Positions 22,940 to 30,379 of a stretch of DNA of 41,855 nucleotides are shown piece after piece. The notes below the pieces were generated by a model that ran no database searches, had not been told where the DNA came from, and saw only the letters and a list, made by a program, of their open reading frames with translations. The position numbers and the translations under genes were made by a program. The stretch is from DASZHA01 sp049644325 (GTDB lineage Bacteria; Chloroflexota; Dormibacteria; DASZGP01). Within the stretch, counting starts at the first letter, position 1. Each line of letters opens with the position of its first letter. The DNA lies in assembly GCA_049644325.1 (NCBI GenBank), contig JBARRR010000134.1:1-41855 (forward strand), written 5' to 3'.

Positions 22940-23823
22940 CTGGCCGCGGCGCTACGCAGGCGTCCAAGCGCCTCGGCCTGCGTGGTGGCCAGGAATCGCA
23001 CCTCCTGCCCGGGACGCAGCCAGGCGGCCCGGTCGAGGTCGGCCAGGGACAGCACAGCAACCACAGGGTAGCCGCCAACCGTGGGATGGTCGCGCAAGAG
23101 CACGATGGGGCGGCCGTCGCCGCTGACCTGGATGGCGCCAGGGCAGGTCGGCTGACTCAGGCCCAGGGCCGGCAGTCGCAGCTTGGCCCCGGTCAGGCTG
23201 ATGCCGACGCGGTCGCCGGTCTCGACGCGCCAGGTGGCGCGGGTCAGCCCTCGGAAGGCCCGAGCGGCAACGTCGGAGTCGCCAAATGGCAGTGCCGCGA
23301 GACGCAGCGGCGCCGGCACGGCATCCGGCACCGACAGCCCGGTCCTGGCGCGACCTCCGCGCTCGGCGCCGGCGATGGCGAGAACGTCGCCGGCGACCAG
23401 GGCTCGACCCAGGTGGCCACCGAAGCCCCCGCTGAGGCAGGTGCCTCGGCCGCCAAGGACGCGCTCCACGGAGAAGCCACCGGGCACCGCAATGTAGCCA
23501 TGCGCACGCCCGGCCAGAAAGCCGGCATACATCTCCTCGTCCGGCCGCACCAGCCGGACGCTCTCCTCGTCGCCGACGACGGCGCAGGCCACCGGCCGCC
23601 GGCCCCGCCAGCGGACGGTCGGACCACGGTAGCTGAACTCCAGCGCCGGCGCGCCCGGCGGGTTGCCAACCAGGGCGTTGGCGCGGCGAAAGCTCTCGCG
23701 GTCCAGGGCGCCACCTTCGGGAACGCCGTACGCGCCCCAGCCGGGGCGTCCCGAGTCCTGGACGGTGGTCAATGGACCGGCTTGGAGGACGATGAACTCG
23801 TCGGCAACGCTGGCGGCGTCCAC
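22936..23823 (-). CDS. pxpC: 5-oxoprolinase subunit C (biotin-dependent carboxyltransferase-like)
   Basis: A 295-residue AHS2/KipA-family protein. Recognisable stretches are LQAGPLTTVQDSGRPGW, GVPEGGALDRESFRRAN, ALEFSYRGPTVRW, YIAVPGGFSVERVLGGRGT and VLLRDHPTVGGYPVVAVL, all typical for the family. The start is GTG at 23823, whose first base is the last base of the pxpB TAG (TAGTG). The longer open frame upstream of this start reads antiparallel noise over pxpB and was rejected. Confidence 0.93.
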   Translation of the reverse strand: MDAASVADEFIVLQAGPLTTVQDSGRPGWGAYGVPEGGALDRESFRRANALVGNPPGAPALEFSYRGPTVRWRGRRPVACAVVGDEESVRLVRPDEEMYAGFLAGRAHGYIAVPGGFSVERVLGGRGTCLSGGFGGHLGRALVAGDVLAIAGAERGGRARTGLSVPDAVPAPLRLAALPFGDSDVAARAFRGLTRATWRVETGDRVGISLTGAKLRLPALGLSQPTCPGAIQVSGDGRPIVLLRDHPTVGGYPVVAVLSLADLDRAAWLRPGQEVRFLATTQAEALGRLRSAAAR

Positions 23824-24533
23824 TACATACCTATATGGTCGGCGGGCTGAAACGAAACCTCGTCGCCGATCGCGAAGCGGGTCGGCGGGTTGACCCGCGG
23901 GTCGAAGAGCCGGGCCTCGATGCGGCCGATCAGCCACCAGCCACCCGAACTCTGCACGCCGTAGACGCCGGTCTGCGCCTCGGCGATGGCAACCGACCCA
24001 GCCGGCACCACTCGACGGGGGTACTCGCGCCGGGGCAGCCGGAGTGATGGCGCCAGCGGCCCCAGGTACACGAAGCCGGGCATGAAACCGGTGACCAGCA
24101 CCGAGTAGCGAGCCTGCTGATGCAGCCGGATGACAGCTTCGGGCCGCATCCCCAGTCGGCCGGCCACCTCGTCGAGATCGGGCCCATCGGCGCCACCGTA
24201 TCGAACCGCCAGCGTGTGCGTCCGGCCCGGAGCAGGGTCGACGTCTGCGGGCAGGAGGGCTTCGACCGCCAGGCGTACCGCCTCTGCGCTGGTGCGAAGA
24301 GGGTCGAAGCGGACCAGCAGGCTGGCCGGCCCGGGGACGGTGTCGACCACCCCGGCGAGGCGACCGGCGCGCACCGCCCGCCAGGCGGCGCCGACGGTCG
24401 CCGACATTCGCGGTGACGGCACCCTGGCCGCCCATCGCCAGAGGAGCGCCGCTTCCCCCATCGGCAGCAGGTCGGGGCGCCGCGCGGGCGCCAGCTCTTC
24501 GACGGCCGGGGGCGGGACCTTGGCCACGGTCAT
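23823..24533 (-). CDS. pxpB: 5-oxoprolinase subunit B (KipI/AHS1 family)
   Basis: A 236-residue cytoplasmic protein. It shows MGEAALLWRW near the start, VPGPASLLVRFDPLRT, then the family core LAVRYGGADGPDLDEVA, FMPGFVYLGPL, PRRVVPAGSVAIAEAQTGVY and GGWWLIGR. In B. subtilis the homologue KipI inhibits the kinase KinA, but in a pxpBCA cluster the oxoprolinase role is expected. The ATG at 24533 overlaps the folC stop (ATGA), which ties glutamate supply from pyroglutamate to the folate glutamylation gene; a functional link is inference. Confidence 0.93.
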   Translation of the reverse strand: MTVAKVPPPAVEELAPARRPDLLPMGEAALLWRWAARVPSPRMSATVGAAWRAVRAGRLAGVVDTVPGPASLLVRFDPLRTSAEAVRLAVEALLPADVDPAPGRTHTLAVRYGGADGPDLDEVAGRLGMRPEAVIRLHQQARYSVLVTGFMPGFVYLGPLAPSLRLPRREYPRRVVPAGSVAIAEAQTGVYGVQSSGGWWLIGRIEARLFDPRVNPPTRFAIGDEVSFQPADHIGM

Positions 24534-25831
24534 CGACCCAGGGCGGTCCGGGCCTCGCCGGCGAGGTACAGCGAGCCGGCCACCAGCACCAGGCCCTCGC
24601 GGCCGGCCGCCCGCTTGGCCTCGAGCAGCGCAGCGGGGACGGCGTCGACCGCGTGGTCCTGCGTCCGACCGATCGCCTCGGCGGCCTGCAGCAATTCGGC
24701 GGCCGGCATCGCCCGCTCGTCGATCACCGACGTGTAGACCGCGGGCCACTCCTCGGGCAAGGCGGCCAGCATCCCCCCGACGTCCTTGTCGGACATGGCG
24801 CCGAAGAGCACCACCGGGTGGGCGCCGTCCCCCGCCAGCAGCGCCTGGAGGGCCGCGACCACGCGGGCCAGCGCCGCGGGGTTGTGGGCGCCGTCGATGA
24901 GCACCCGGGGGTGCCCCCGCACCAGCTCCAGCCGGCCCGGCCAATTGGTCCTGAGGAGCCCCTTGCGAACGTGCGCGCGGCCGAGGCGCCCGCCCCAGCG
25001 CGAGTAAACCGCGTAAGCCGCGGCGACGGCCAGGGCCGCGTTCTCGGCCTGGTGCGCGCCCAGCATACGGGTCTCCAGGTTCCACATCACATCCGAGTCA
25101 GGGGGTACTTGCACATGGAACCGGCTGCCCTTCCAGCTCGTCTCGTCGACGGTCAGCTTCAGGTTCTGCCCGAGCTCCCAGAGCTCGGCGCCGGCATCGC
25201 CCGCCCGGCGCCTGGTGACCGCCTCCGCGGCAGGGTCGAGCCGGCCCGTGATCACCAGGTCACCATCGCGGATGATCCCCGCCTTCTGCTCGGCGATCGA
25301 CGCGATGTCGCCGCCGAGGTACTGCATGTGGTCGAGGTCGACGTTGGTGATCACCTTGACGCCGAGGTCGAGCACGTTGGTGGCGTCCAGGGTGCCACCC
25401 AACCCCACCTCGCAGACCAGCCAGTCAACGCCGGCCTCGCGCATGTGCTTGACCGCCCCCGCGGTCAGCATCTCGAACTCTGTGGGTTGGCCCAGCTCGT
25501 GGGCGACCTCGTCGATGGCGGGTCGGATCGAGGTGACCATGCGGGCGAATTCGGCCTCGCTGATCGGCATGCCGTCGATGCAGACGCGCTCGGTGTAGGA
25601 CTGCAGGTGGGGCTTGGGCATGCTGCCAACCCTGTAGCCGGCGCTGGCCAGGATCGAGACCAGGTGGGCGCAGGTCGACCCCTTGCCGTTGGTGCCGCCC
25701 ACCAGGACCCCGCGCATGCCCTCGTCGGGTGAGCCCAGGACGTCAAGCAGGGCGCGAACCCGCTCCAGGCCCAGCTTGATCCCAAAGCGGCCGCTCGACT
25801 CCAGGTAGCTGACGGCTGAGGCGTAGTCCAT
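24530..25831 (-). CDS. folC: Dihydrofolate synthase / folylpolyglutamate synthase
   Basis: Mur-ligase-like ATP-dependent enzyme that adds glutamate to dihydropteroate and folates. The P-loop is GTNGKGST, and VCEVGLGGTLDATNVL, LDHMQYLGGDIASIAEQKAGI, VLIDGAHNPAAL and VVLFGAMSDKDV are all classical FolC motifs. Length is 433 residues. The N-terminus MDYASAVSYLESSGRFGIKLGLERV also fits. It has its own -10-like TAGGTT 5 nt upstream, in the 32-base gap after folD, so the downstream genes may also be expressed separately. Confidence 0.94.
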   Translation of the reverse strand: MDYASAVSYLESSGRFGIKLGLERVRALLDVLGSPDEGMRGVLVGGTNGKGSTCAHLVSILASAGYRVGSMPKPHLQSYTERVCIDGMPISEAEFARMVTSIRPAIDEVAHELGQPTEFEMLTAGAVKHMREAGVDWLVCEVGLGGTLDATNVLDLGVKVITNVDLDHMQYLGGDIASIAEQKAGIIRDGDLVITGRLDPAAEAVTRRRAGDAGAELWELGQNLKLTVDETSWKGSRFHVQVPPDSDVMWNLETRMLGAHQAENAALAVAAAYAVYSRWGGRLGRAHVRKGLLRTNWPGRLELVRGHPRVLIDGAHNPAALARVVAALQALLAGDGAHPVVLFGAMSDKDVGGMLAALPEEWPAVYTSVIDERAMPAAELLQAAEAIGRTQDHAVDAVPAALLEAKRAAGREGLVLVAGSLYLAGEARTALGR

Positions 25832-25836
25832 GGCGC

Positions 25837-25842
25837 AACCTA
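25837..25842 (-). promoter_or_regulatory. -10 element of folC
   Basis: Minus-strand TAGGTT (25842-25837) is 5 nt before ATG 25831; an alternative TAACCT lies 5 bases further up. It would allow folC-pxpBCA expression independent of folD. Confidence 0.35.
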
Positions 25843-25863
25843 GGTTATGCGCCCCGCAGGGAG

Positions 25864-26751
25864 CTAGACCGGTGCCGAGGTCACAGCCGCGGCGCGGGCC
25901 GCCTCGAGCGTGTTCTTGAGCAGCATGGCGATGGTCATCGGGCCCACGCCCCCGGGTACGGGCGTCAGCCGGCCCGCGACCTGCGAGACGCTCTCGACGT
26001 CGACGTCACCGACGATCCTGCCCTTCCCGCCCGGCTCCTTCGGCGGCAGGCGGTTCATGCCGACATCGATGACCGTGGCGCCTGGCTTGACCATCTCGCC
26101 GGTGACCAGCCCCGGGTGTCCCGCCGCGAGTACCAGGATGTCGGCGCGGCGGGTCACAGCGCCGAGGTCACGTGTCCGGCTGTGGGCCACGGTCACGGTG
26201 GCGTTGGCAAGCTCGAGCAGCCGCAGGGTCGGGCGGCCGACGATGTTGCTGCGGCCCACGACCACCGCCTCCGCGCCCTCGACCTCCACGCCCTGGTCGC
26301 GCAGGATCTCCATGATCCCCGCCGGCGTGCACGGCACCACCCGTGGCCGCCCCACCGCCAGGCGCGCGACGTTCTCGGGGTGGATCCCGTCGGCGTCCTT
26401 TTTGGCGTCGATGGCGCTGAGCACCGCCAGCTCATCGACGTCCGAGGGCAGCGGCAGCTGCACCAGGATCCCGTGGATGCGCGAGTCCTGGTTGAATGCC
26501 GACACCGCCTCCAGCACCGCCGCCTGGCCGGCATTGCCCGGCAGGTTCACCTGCTCGGAGTAGAAGCCGGCCTCGTCGGACGCCCTGGTCTTGTTGCGGA
26601 CGTAGATCGCGGAGGCGGGGTCATCGCCAACCAGCAGCACCCCCAACCCGGGCGGACCGGAGCCGGCCGCCACCATCTCCTCGACCTCGGAGCCGATCCG
26701 GTCGCGGACGCGGCGCGCCAGGGTCTTGCCGTCGACGATGATGGCGCTCAT
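25864..26751 (-). CDS. folD: Methylenetetrahydrofolate dehydrogenase/cyclohydrolase
   Basis: Bifunctional enzyme interconverting 5,10-methylene- and 10-formyl-tetrahydrofolate with NADP. It has 295 residues. Key segments are LGVLLVGDDPASAIYVRNK (catalytic Lys in YVRNK), GILVQLPLPSDVD, KDADGIHPENVARL, PCTPAGIMEIL, VVVGRSNIVGRPTLRLL and GGVGPMTIAMLLKNT. All family motifs are intact. The ATG at 26751 overlaps the larC stop by four bases. Confidence 0.95.
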   Translation of the reverse strand: MSAIIVDGKTLARRVRDRIGSEVEEMVAAGSGPPGLGVLLVGDDPASAIYVRNKTRASDEAGFYSEQVNLPGNAGQAAVLEAVSAFNQDSRIHGILVQLPLPSDVDELAVLSAIDAKKDADGIHPENVARLAVGRPRVVPCTPAGIMEILRDQGVEVEGAEAVVVGRSNIVGRPTLRLLELANATVTVAHSRTRDLGAVTRRADILVLAAGHPGLVTGEMVKPGATVIDVGMNRLPPKEPGGKGRIVGDVDVESVSQVAGRLTPVPGGVGPMTIAMLLKNTLEAARAAAVTSAPV

Positions 26752-28034
26752 TCCTCTCCCCCGCCCGGGGTGCCGACAAACTCCCGCCGCGACTCCTCGC
26801 TCAGGACCCGGTGGGCCTCGGCGACCGGCATGTCGGCGCGCTCGGCGGCGGCGCGAACGTCGTCATACTCGGGCACCGCGTCGACCACTTTGCCGTCGAT
26901 CAGCTTCAGCTTGACCGCGACCTCCCCCAGGCTGCTCACGAACTTTTCGGCCCGTCGCTCCAGCACCAGCCGTCGCTCCTCACGGAGGCGAACCCCCAGC
27001 GTCGATGTCTGGCGCAGCAGCTTGGCCGCCAGTGAGTCAGCCTGCCCCGGCGGGCAGACCACGGTGACGAGGTGACCAGGGCGACCCTTCTTCATCACCA
27101 CCGCGGTTACGAACGCCTCCAACGCCCCCGCCTCGAGCATCGCGCGCGGGATCTCGGCGAGCAGGTTGGGCGCCATGTCGTCGATGTTGGTCTCGATCAC
27201 CATGACCGTCTCCTGCAGCGCCCCGATTGCCTGGCTCTCGCTCCAATCCGCGTCCAGCTGAACCCGCCCCTGCTGCTCGACAACGCCGGAATAGTGCTGC
27301 CCCGCTCCCCCCTCCTCGAGCTCGCCGACGACCACGCGCATGACGTTGGGCCAGTCGAGGTCGGCGCTGCCGGCGCCGTAGCCCTCGTGCTCGGTGCTGA
27401 CCAGGCGGGCCGGCTCAAAGCTGGCGCACGCCGCCACAATGGCGGCGCCGGTTGGCGTCACCAGCTCGGCGTCACCGTCCTTGAAAAACGTCGGCGCGCC
27501 GACCGCCTCCAGGATGTTGACCGTCGCCGGTGCAGGCAGCGGCAGGGTTCCGTGGTCGGTCTCTACCGTCCCCCGGCACAGCGGCAGGGCCGACGAGTAG
27601 AAGGCCTTGGCGCCCAGCTCGTCGGCGAGGACAAAGCTCCCCACCACGTCGATGATGGCGTCGATCGCGCCTGCCTCGTGCAGCCGCACCTGGTCCTCGG
27701 GCACCCCGTGGGCCTTGGCCTCGGCCGCGCCCAGAAGCCGGAAGGCCAGCCGGCTTCGCTCCCGCACACCGTCGTCCAGTGGCGCCCGGACGATCACGTC
27801 ATCGATCTCGGCAACCGTGTGCCACGGCCCCGGCTCGAGGACGTCGATCTCGACATAGGCGGCATCGATCTCGCCCTTCAGCCGTCGCTCGACGTTGACC
27901 CTGGCGGCGTCGCCCAGCCCCAGCGCCGCGACGGTCGCGTCGAGGGTTTCTCGGCGGGCGCCGGCGTCGAGGAAGGCTCCGAGGAGCATGTTTCCCGACG
28001 CGCCCGACAGACAGTCGAAGTAGGCGACCCTCAC
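26748..28034 (-). CDS. larC: LarC, nickel insertion protein of the nickel-pincer cofactor
   Basis: CTP-dependent cyclometallase that inserts nickel into the pincer cofactor. The 428-residue protein begins AYFDCLSGASGNMLLGAFLDAGA, with HLHEAG-like VRLHEAGAIDAIIDVVG, LPLPAPATVNIL, ELVTPTGAAIVAAC, and MVIETNIDDMAPNLLAEI. In Lactiplantibacillus plantarum LarC is made by a programmed frameshift between two frames; here it is one uninterrupted frame. It lies between folB (6 nt) and folD (4-base overlap), apart from larB at 2897-3691. Confidence 0.94.
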   Translation of the reverse strand: MRVAYFDCLSGASGNMLLGAFLDAGARRETLDATVAALGLGDAARVNVERRLKGEIDAAYVEIDVLEPGPWHTVAEIDDVIVRAPLDDGVRERSRLAFRLLGAAEAKAHGVPEDQVRLHEAGAIDAIIDVVGSFVLADELGAKAFYSSALPLCRGTVETDHGTLPLPAPATVNILEAVGAPTFFKDGDAELVTPTGAAIVAACASFEPARLVSTEHEGYGAGSADLDWPNVMRVVVGELEEGGAGQHYSGVVEQQGRVQLDADWSESQAIGALQETVMVIETNIDDMAPNLLAEIPRAMLEAGALEAFVTAVVMKKGRPGHLVTVVCPPGQADSLAAKLLRQTSTLGVRLREERRLVLERRAEKFVSSLGEVAVKLKLIDGKVVDAVPEYDDVRAAAERADMPVAEAHRVLSEESRREFVGTPGGGEE

Positions 28035-28040
28035 TCGGGC

Positions 28041-28412
28041 TTACGCCCCGGTGCCGTTGGGGCTGGGGCGGACGATCTCGACCGCGAACTCCCCGAAGCT
28101 CCCTCGCACCGGCGGCGTCTTGGCCACCCGCACCCGGACCTGTTCCACCCGCGGCAGCCCCAGGACCTGCGCCGCGATCGTCTCCGCGGCCGACTCCAAG
28201 AGGCGATGCTGCTGCTCCTCCATCACCTCACGGACCATCTGGTAGACGTGGACGTAGTCGACGCTCTCCGCGAGGTCGTCGGCGCCGGCCGCGCGGGCCA
28301 GGTCCAGCCCGATCTCGAGGTCGACGCGGTAGCGTCCGCCGAGCTCCCGCTCGGCCTGGAGGTTGCCGTGGTAGCCGTAGAAGCTCATGTCGTTGAGCTG
28401 GAGCCGATCCAT
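28041..28412 (-). CDS. folB: Dihydroneopterin aldolase
   Basis: Cleaves dihydroneopterin to hydroxymethyl-dihydropterin in folate synthesis. The 123-residue protein has MSFYGYHGNLQAERELGGRY, SVDYVHVYQMVREVME, ESAAETIAAQVL and VRVRVAKTPP with the conserved lysine. I chose ATG 28412 over the TTG two codons upstream because a TAGACT box ends exactly 6 nt before it. First gene of the minus-strand folB-larC-folD-folC-pxp array, divergent from an XRE regulator whose operator-like repeat lies in between. Confidence 0.93.
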   Translation of the reverse strand: MDRLQLNDMSFYGYHGNLQAERELGGRYRVDLEIGLDLARAAGADDLAESVDYVHVYQMVREVMEEQQHRLLESAAETIAAQVLGLPRVEQVRVRVAKTPPVRGSFGEFAVEIVRPSPNGTGA

Positions 28413-28418
28413 AGTCAA

Positions 28419-28424
28419 AGTCTA
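28419..28424 (-). promoter_or_regulatory. -10 element of folB
   Basis: Minus-strand TAGACT (28424-28419), then TTGACT, then ATG 28412. The 6-nt gap predicts transcription starting at the A of the ATG. Confidence 0.5.
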
Positions 28425-28446
28425 GGACCGGCAATCGCCAGCAGCC

Positions 28447-28472
28447 GTGTGATTCTGCTTTGACAATCACAC
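28447..28472. promoter_or_regulatory. Operator-like palindrome of the XRE regulator
   Basis: GTGTGATT (28447-28454) and AATCACAC (28465-28472) form a perfect 8-bp inverted repeat with a 10-nt spacer; arm centres are 18 bp apart, near two helical turns. The right arm overlaps the last base of the -35 box and the spacer of the XRE promoter. Autorepression is the simplest reading (inference). Confidence 0.6.
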
Positions 28473-28488
28473 ACCACAGTGAGATGAT
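28460..28488 (+). promoter_or_regulatory. Promoter of the XRE regulator
   Basis: A perfect TTGACA at 28460-28465, 17-nt spacer, and GATGAT at 28483-28488. The ATG at 28495 is 6 nt after the -10 box, so the first transcribed base should be the start codon itself. The best-formed promoter in the window. Confidence 0.75.
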
Positions 28489-28494
28489 TCAGGT

Positions 28495-28758
28495 ATGAGA
28501 GTTGAAGTCAGGGCAACCGGCCTCCGCGCCCAGCGGGAGGCGATGGGCTGGACCCAGCGCGAGCTGGCCAAGCGGCTGGGCGTGACGCAGAACTATATCC
28601 CCGCACTAGAGCTGGGCAACCGGAACCCCGGCCCGGATCTCCGGCAGTCGTTGATGAAGCTGTTCAAGGTCGATTTCGAGGACCTCTTCACGGTGGTGAT
28701 GGTGAACCCCACGAACCACAAGGAAGACGTCATGATCCGGGAGTCCCACACCGCCTAG
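28495..28758 (+). CDS. XRE-family transcriptional regulator
   Basis: An 87-residue protein, essentially one lambda-repressor-like HTH domain: LRAQREAMGWTQRELAKRLGVTQNYIPALELGNRNPGPDLRQSLMKLFKV. The recognition helix is around VTQNYIPALE. A short C-terminal tail (EDLFTVVMVNPTNHKED) lacks a sensor domain. The promoter carries an 8-bp palindrome on its -35 region, which suggests self-regulation and possibly control of the divergent folB unit. Confidence 0.9.
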   Translation: MRVEVRATGLRAQREAMGWTQRELAKRLGVTQNYIPALELGNRNPGPDLRQSLMKLFKVDFEDLFTVVMVNPTNHKEDVMIRESHTA

Positions 28759-28809
28759 ACCTAAGCTCCTTGGGCGCTCGCCCGGTGGCGTAATAGCATT
28801 GGCTCTCCA

Positions 28810-29319
28810 ATGACCACCGAAACCCGGCTGGAGATCGTGCCGATGACCGTGGAGGACTGGCCGCGCGTGGCGGAGATCTACCGCGCCGGCATGGAAAGCG
28901 GCAACTCGACGTTCGAGACCGAGGTCCCCTCGTGGGATGAATGGGACCGCGACCACGTGGCCGCGCCCCGGCTGGTGGCCAAGCGCTTCGATCGTGTGAT
29001 CGCCTGGGCCTGCCTGAGTCGCGTCTCCTCGCGCTGTGTCTACGAGGGCGTCGCCGAGATCAGCCTCTATGTCGACGCCGCGGCGCGCGGCCAGGGCGTG
29101 GGTGGCGAGCTCCTCGACGCCCTGATCACGGCGTCGGAGGACGCCGGATTCTGGACCCTCTACGCCGGCATCTTCCCCGAGAACGCCGCCAGCCTGGCCC
29201 TCTTCCGACGCCGCGACTTCCGCGACTACGGCGTGCAGGAGCGCATCGGCAAGATGGGCGATACATGGCGTGACGTGCTCCAGCTCGAGCGTCGCAGCAC
29301 GCGCGTCGGCGTCGACTGA
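28810..29319 (+). CDS. GNAT N-acetyltransferase (phosphinothricin acetyltransferase-like)
   Basis: Acetyl-CoA-dependent N-acetyltransferase of 169 residues. The layout matches the Pat/Bar/YncA group: IVPMTVEDWPRVAEIYRAGMESGNSTFETE at the start, AEISLYVDAAARGQGVGGELLDALI (motif A with the RGQGVG pyrophosphate loop), then LYAGIFPENAASLALFRRRDF and KMGDTWRDVLQLERR. The amine substrate is unknown; related enzymes act on phosphinothricin, methionine sulfoximine and similar compounds. Confidence 0.9.
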   Translation: MTTETRLEIVPMTVEDWPRVAEIYRAGMESGNSTFETEVPSWDEWDRDHVAAPRLVAKRFDRVIAWACLSRVSSRCVYEGVAEISLYVDAAARGQGVGGELLDALITASEDAGFWTLYAGIFPENAASLALFRRRDFRDYGVQERIGKMGDTWRDVLQLERRSTRVGVD

Positions 29320-29364
29320 GGCCTCCGGAATAAGCCCAACCGCGGCCCGGTTTCGGAGAACGAG

Positions 29365-30279
29365 ATGAAGGCTGCATACACCGAGGCCGCGGGCGGCCCC
29401 GAGCTGGTCAAGGTGGGCGAGCTGCCAACACCTGACCCTGCCGACGACGAGATCCTGGTGCGCAACCACGCCGCCGGGGTTGGGCCCTGGGACTGGAAGA
29501 TGCTGGCGGGCAGATGGGGGCAGCTTTCGTTTCCCAACATCCCCGGCTTCGAGTTCGCCGGCGTGGTGGAGAAGGCGCCCAACAGCTCGGGCTTCGCCGC
29601 CGGCGACGAGGTCTGGGGGCGGTCCAGCCACGCGTACGCCGAATACGTCATCGCAGACCCAACCGGCACGGTTCCCAAGCCTGCCAACATCAGCTTCGAG
29701 GCAGCCGCCGCCCTGGTCATTGGCGCCACCACGGCCTACGAGGGCCTGGTCACGCGGGTCAAGCTAGAGCCCGGTGAGACGGTGCTGGTCACCGCCGCCT
29801 CCGGGGGCGTCGGCACCGCCGCGGTACAGATTGCCAAGGCTCACGGCGCTCGCGTTATCGGGGTCTCCAGCGCCGCGAACTTCGACCTCGTCCGTGGTCT
29901 TGGCGCCGACGAGGTCTTCGGCTACTCCGATCCTGCGTGGACGGACAAGGTCCTGGAGTCCGCCCCCGGCGGCGTCGATGTCCTATTCGACGCCATCGGC
30001 CACGAGACCGGGCAGGAGTCGCTCAAGGCCCTCCGGGATGGCGGTCGGGGCGCCTTCATCGCCTTCCCCAACCCCGACTACGAAGGCGAGGGCCGCGGCA
30101 TCGAGGGCCACAGCTTCTCTGCCAAGACGTCGAAGGGGGAACTGACCGCCATCAACCGGCTGATCGAGGACGGCAAGCTCCGGGCCGAGGTGCAGACGCG
30201 GCCGCTGGACCAGGCTCGGGAGGCGCTGGAGGACAACCAGAAAGGTCACACCCGGGGCAAGGTCGTCCTCCAGACCTGA
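29365..30279 (+). CDS. Zinc-independent MDR oxidoreductase (quinone reductase-like)
   Basis: NAD(P)H-dependent medium-chain dehydrogenase/reductase, 304 residues. It has MKAAYTEAAGGPELVKVGELP, GVGPWDWKMLAGRWG, FPNIPGFEFAGVVEK, the nucleotide loop VLVTAASGGVGTAAVQIAKAHGARVIGVSS, and GADEVFGYSD. No structural or catalytic zinc cysteines are present, which places it among the quinone-oxidoreductase-like members. A GGAG ribosome-binding site precedes the ATG by about 9 nt. A strong hairpin follows the stop. Substrate unknown. Confidence 0.9.
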   Translation: MKAAYTEAAGGPELVKVGELPTPDPADDEILVRNHAAGVGPWDWKMLAGRWGQLSFPNIPGFEFAGVVEKAPNSSGFAAGDEVWGRSSHAYAEYVIADPTGTVPKPANISFEAAAALVIGATTAYEGLVTRVKLEPGETVLVTAASGGVGTAAVQIAKAHGARVIGVSSAANFDLVRGLGADEVFGYSDPAWTDKVLESAPGGVDVLFDAIGHETGQESLKALRDGGRGAFIAFPNPDYEGEGRGIEGHSFSAKTSKGELTAINRLIEDGKLRAEVQTRPLDQAREALEDNQKGHTRGKVVLQT

Positions 30280-30285
30280 GCCGGC

Positions 30286-30308
30286 GCCGCCAACCAGGGG
30301 TTGGCGGC
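30286..30308 (+). terminator. GC hairpin after the MDR gene
   Basis: GCCGCCAACC-AGG-GGTTGGCGGC is a perfect 10-bp stem with a 3-nt loop, 6 nt after the stop codon. There is no T run after it. Confidence 0.6.
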
Positions 30309-30379
30309 TGACAAATCGTGGGGTTACGCCCCGCCGCGTGATCGGCTATCCTGCTGGCGTCCACGGGCGGGAGGAGAGG

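Noticed and set aside
22936..24435. Long form of pxpC starting near 24435
   Set aside because: The upstream 200 codons lie over pxpB in another frame and have no family motifs; the GTG at 23823 overlapping the pxpB stop gives a full-length PxpC.
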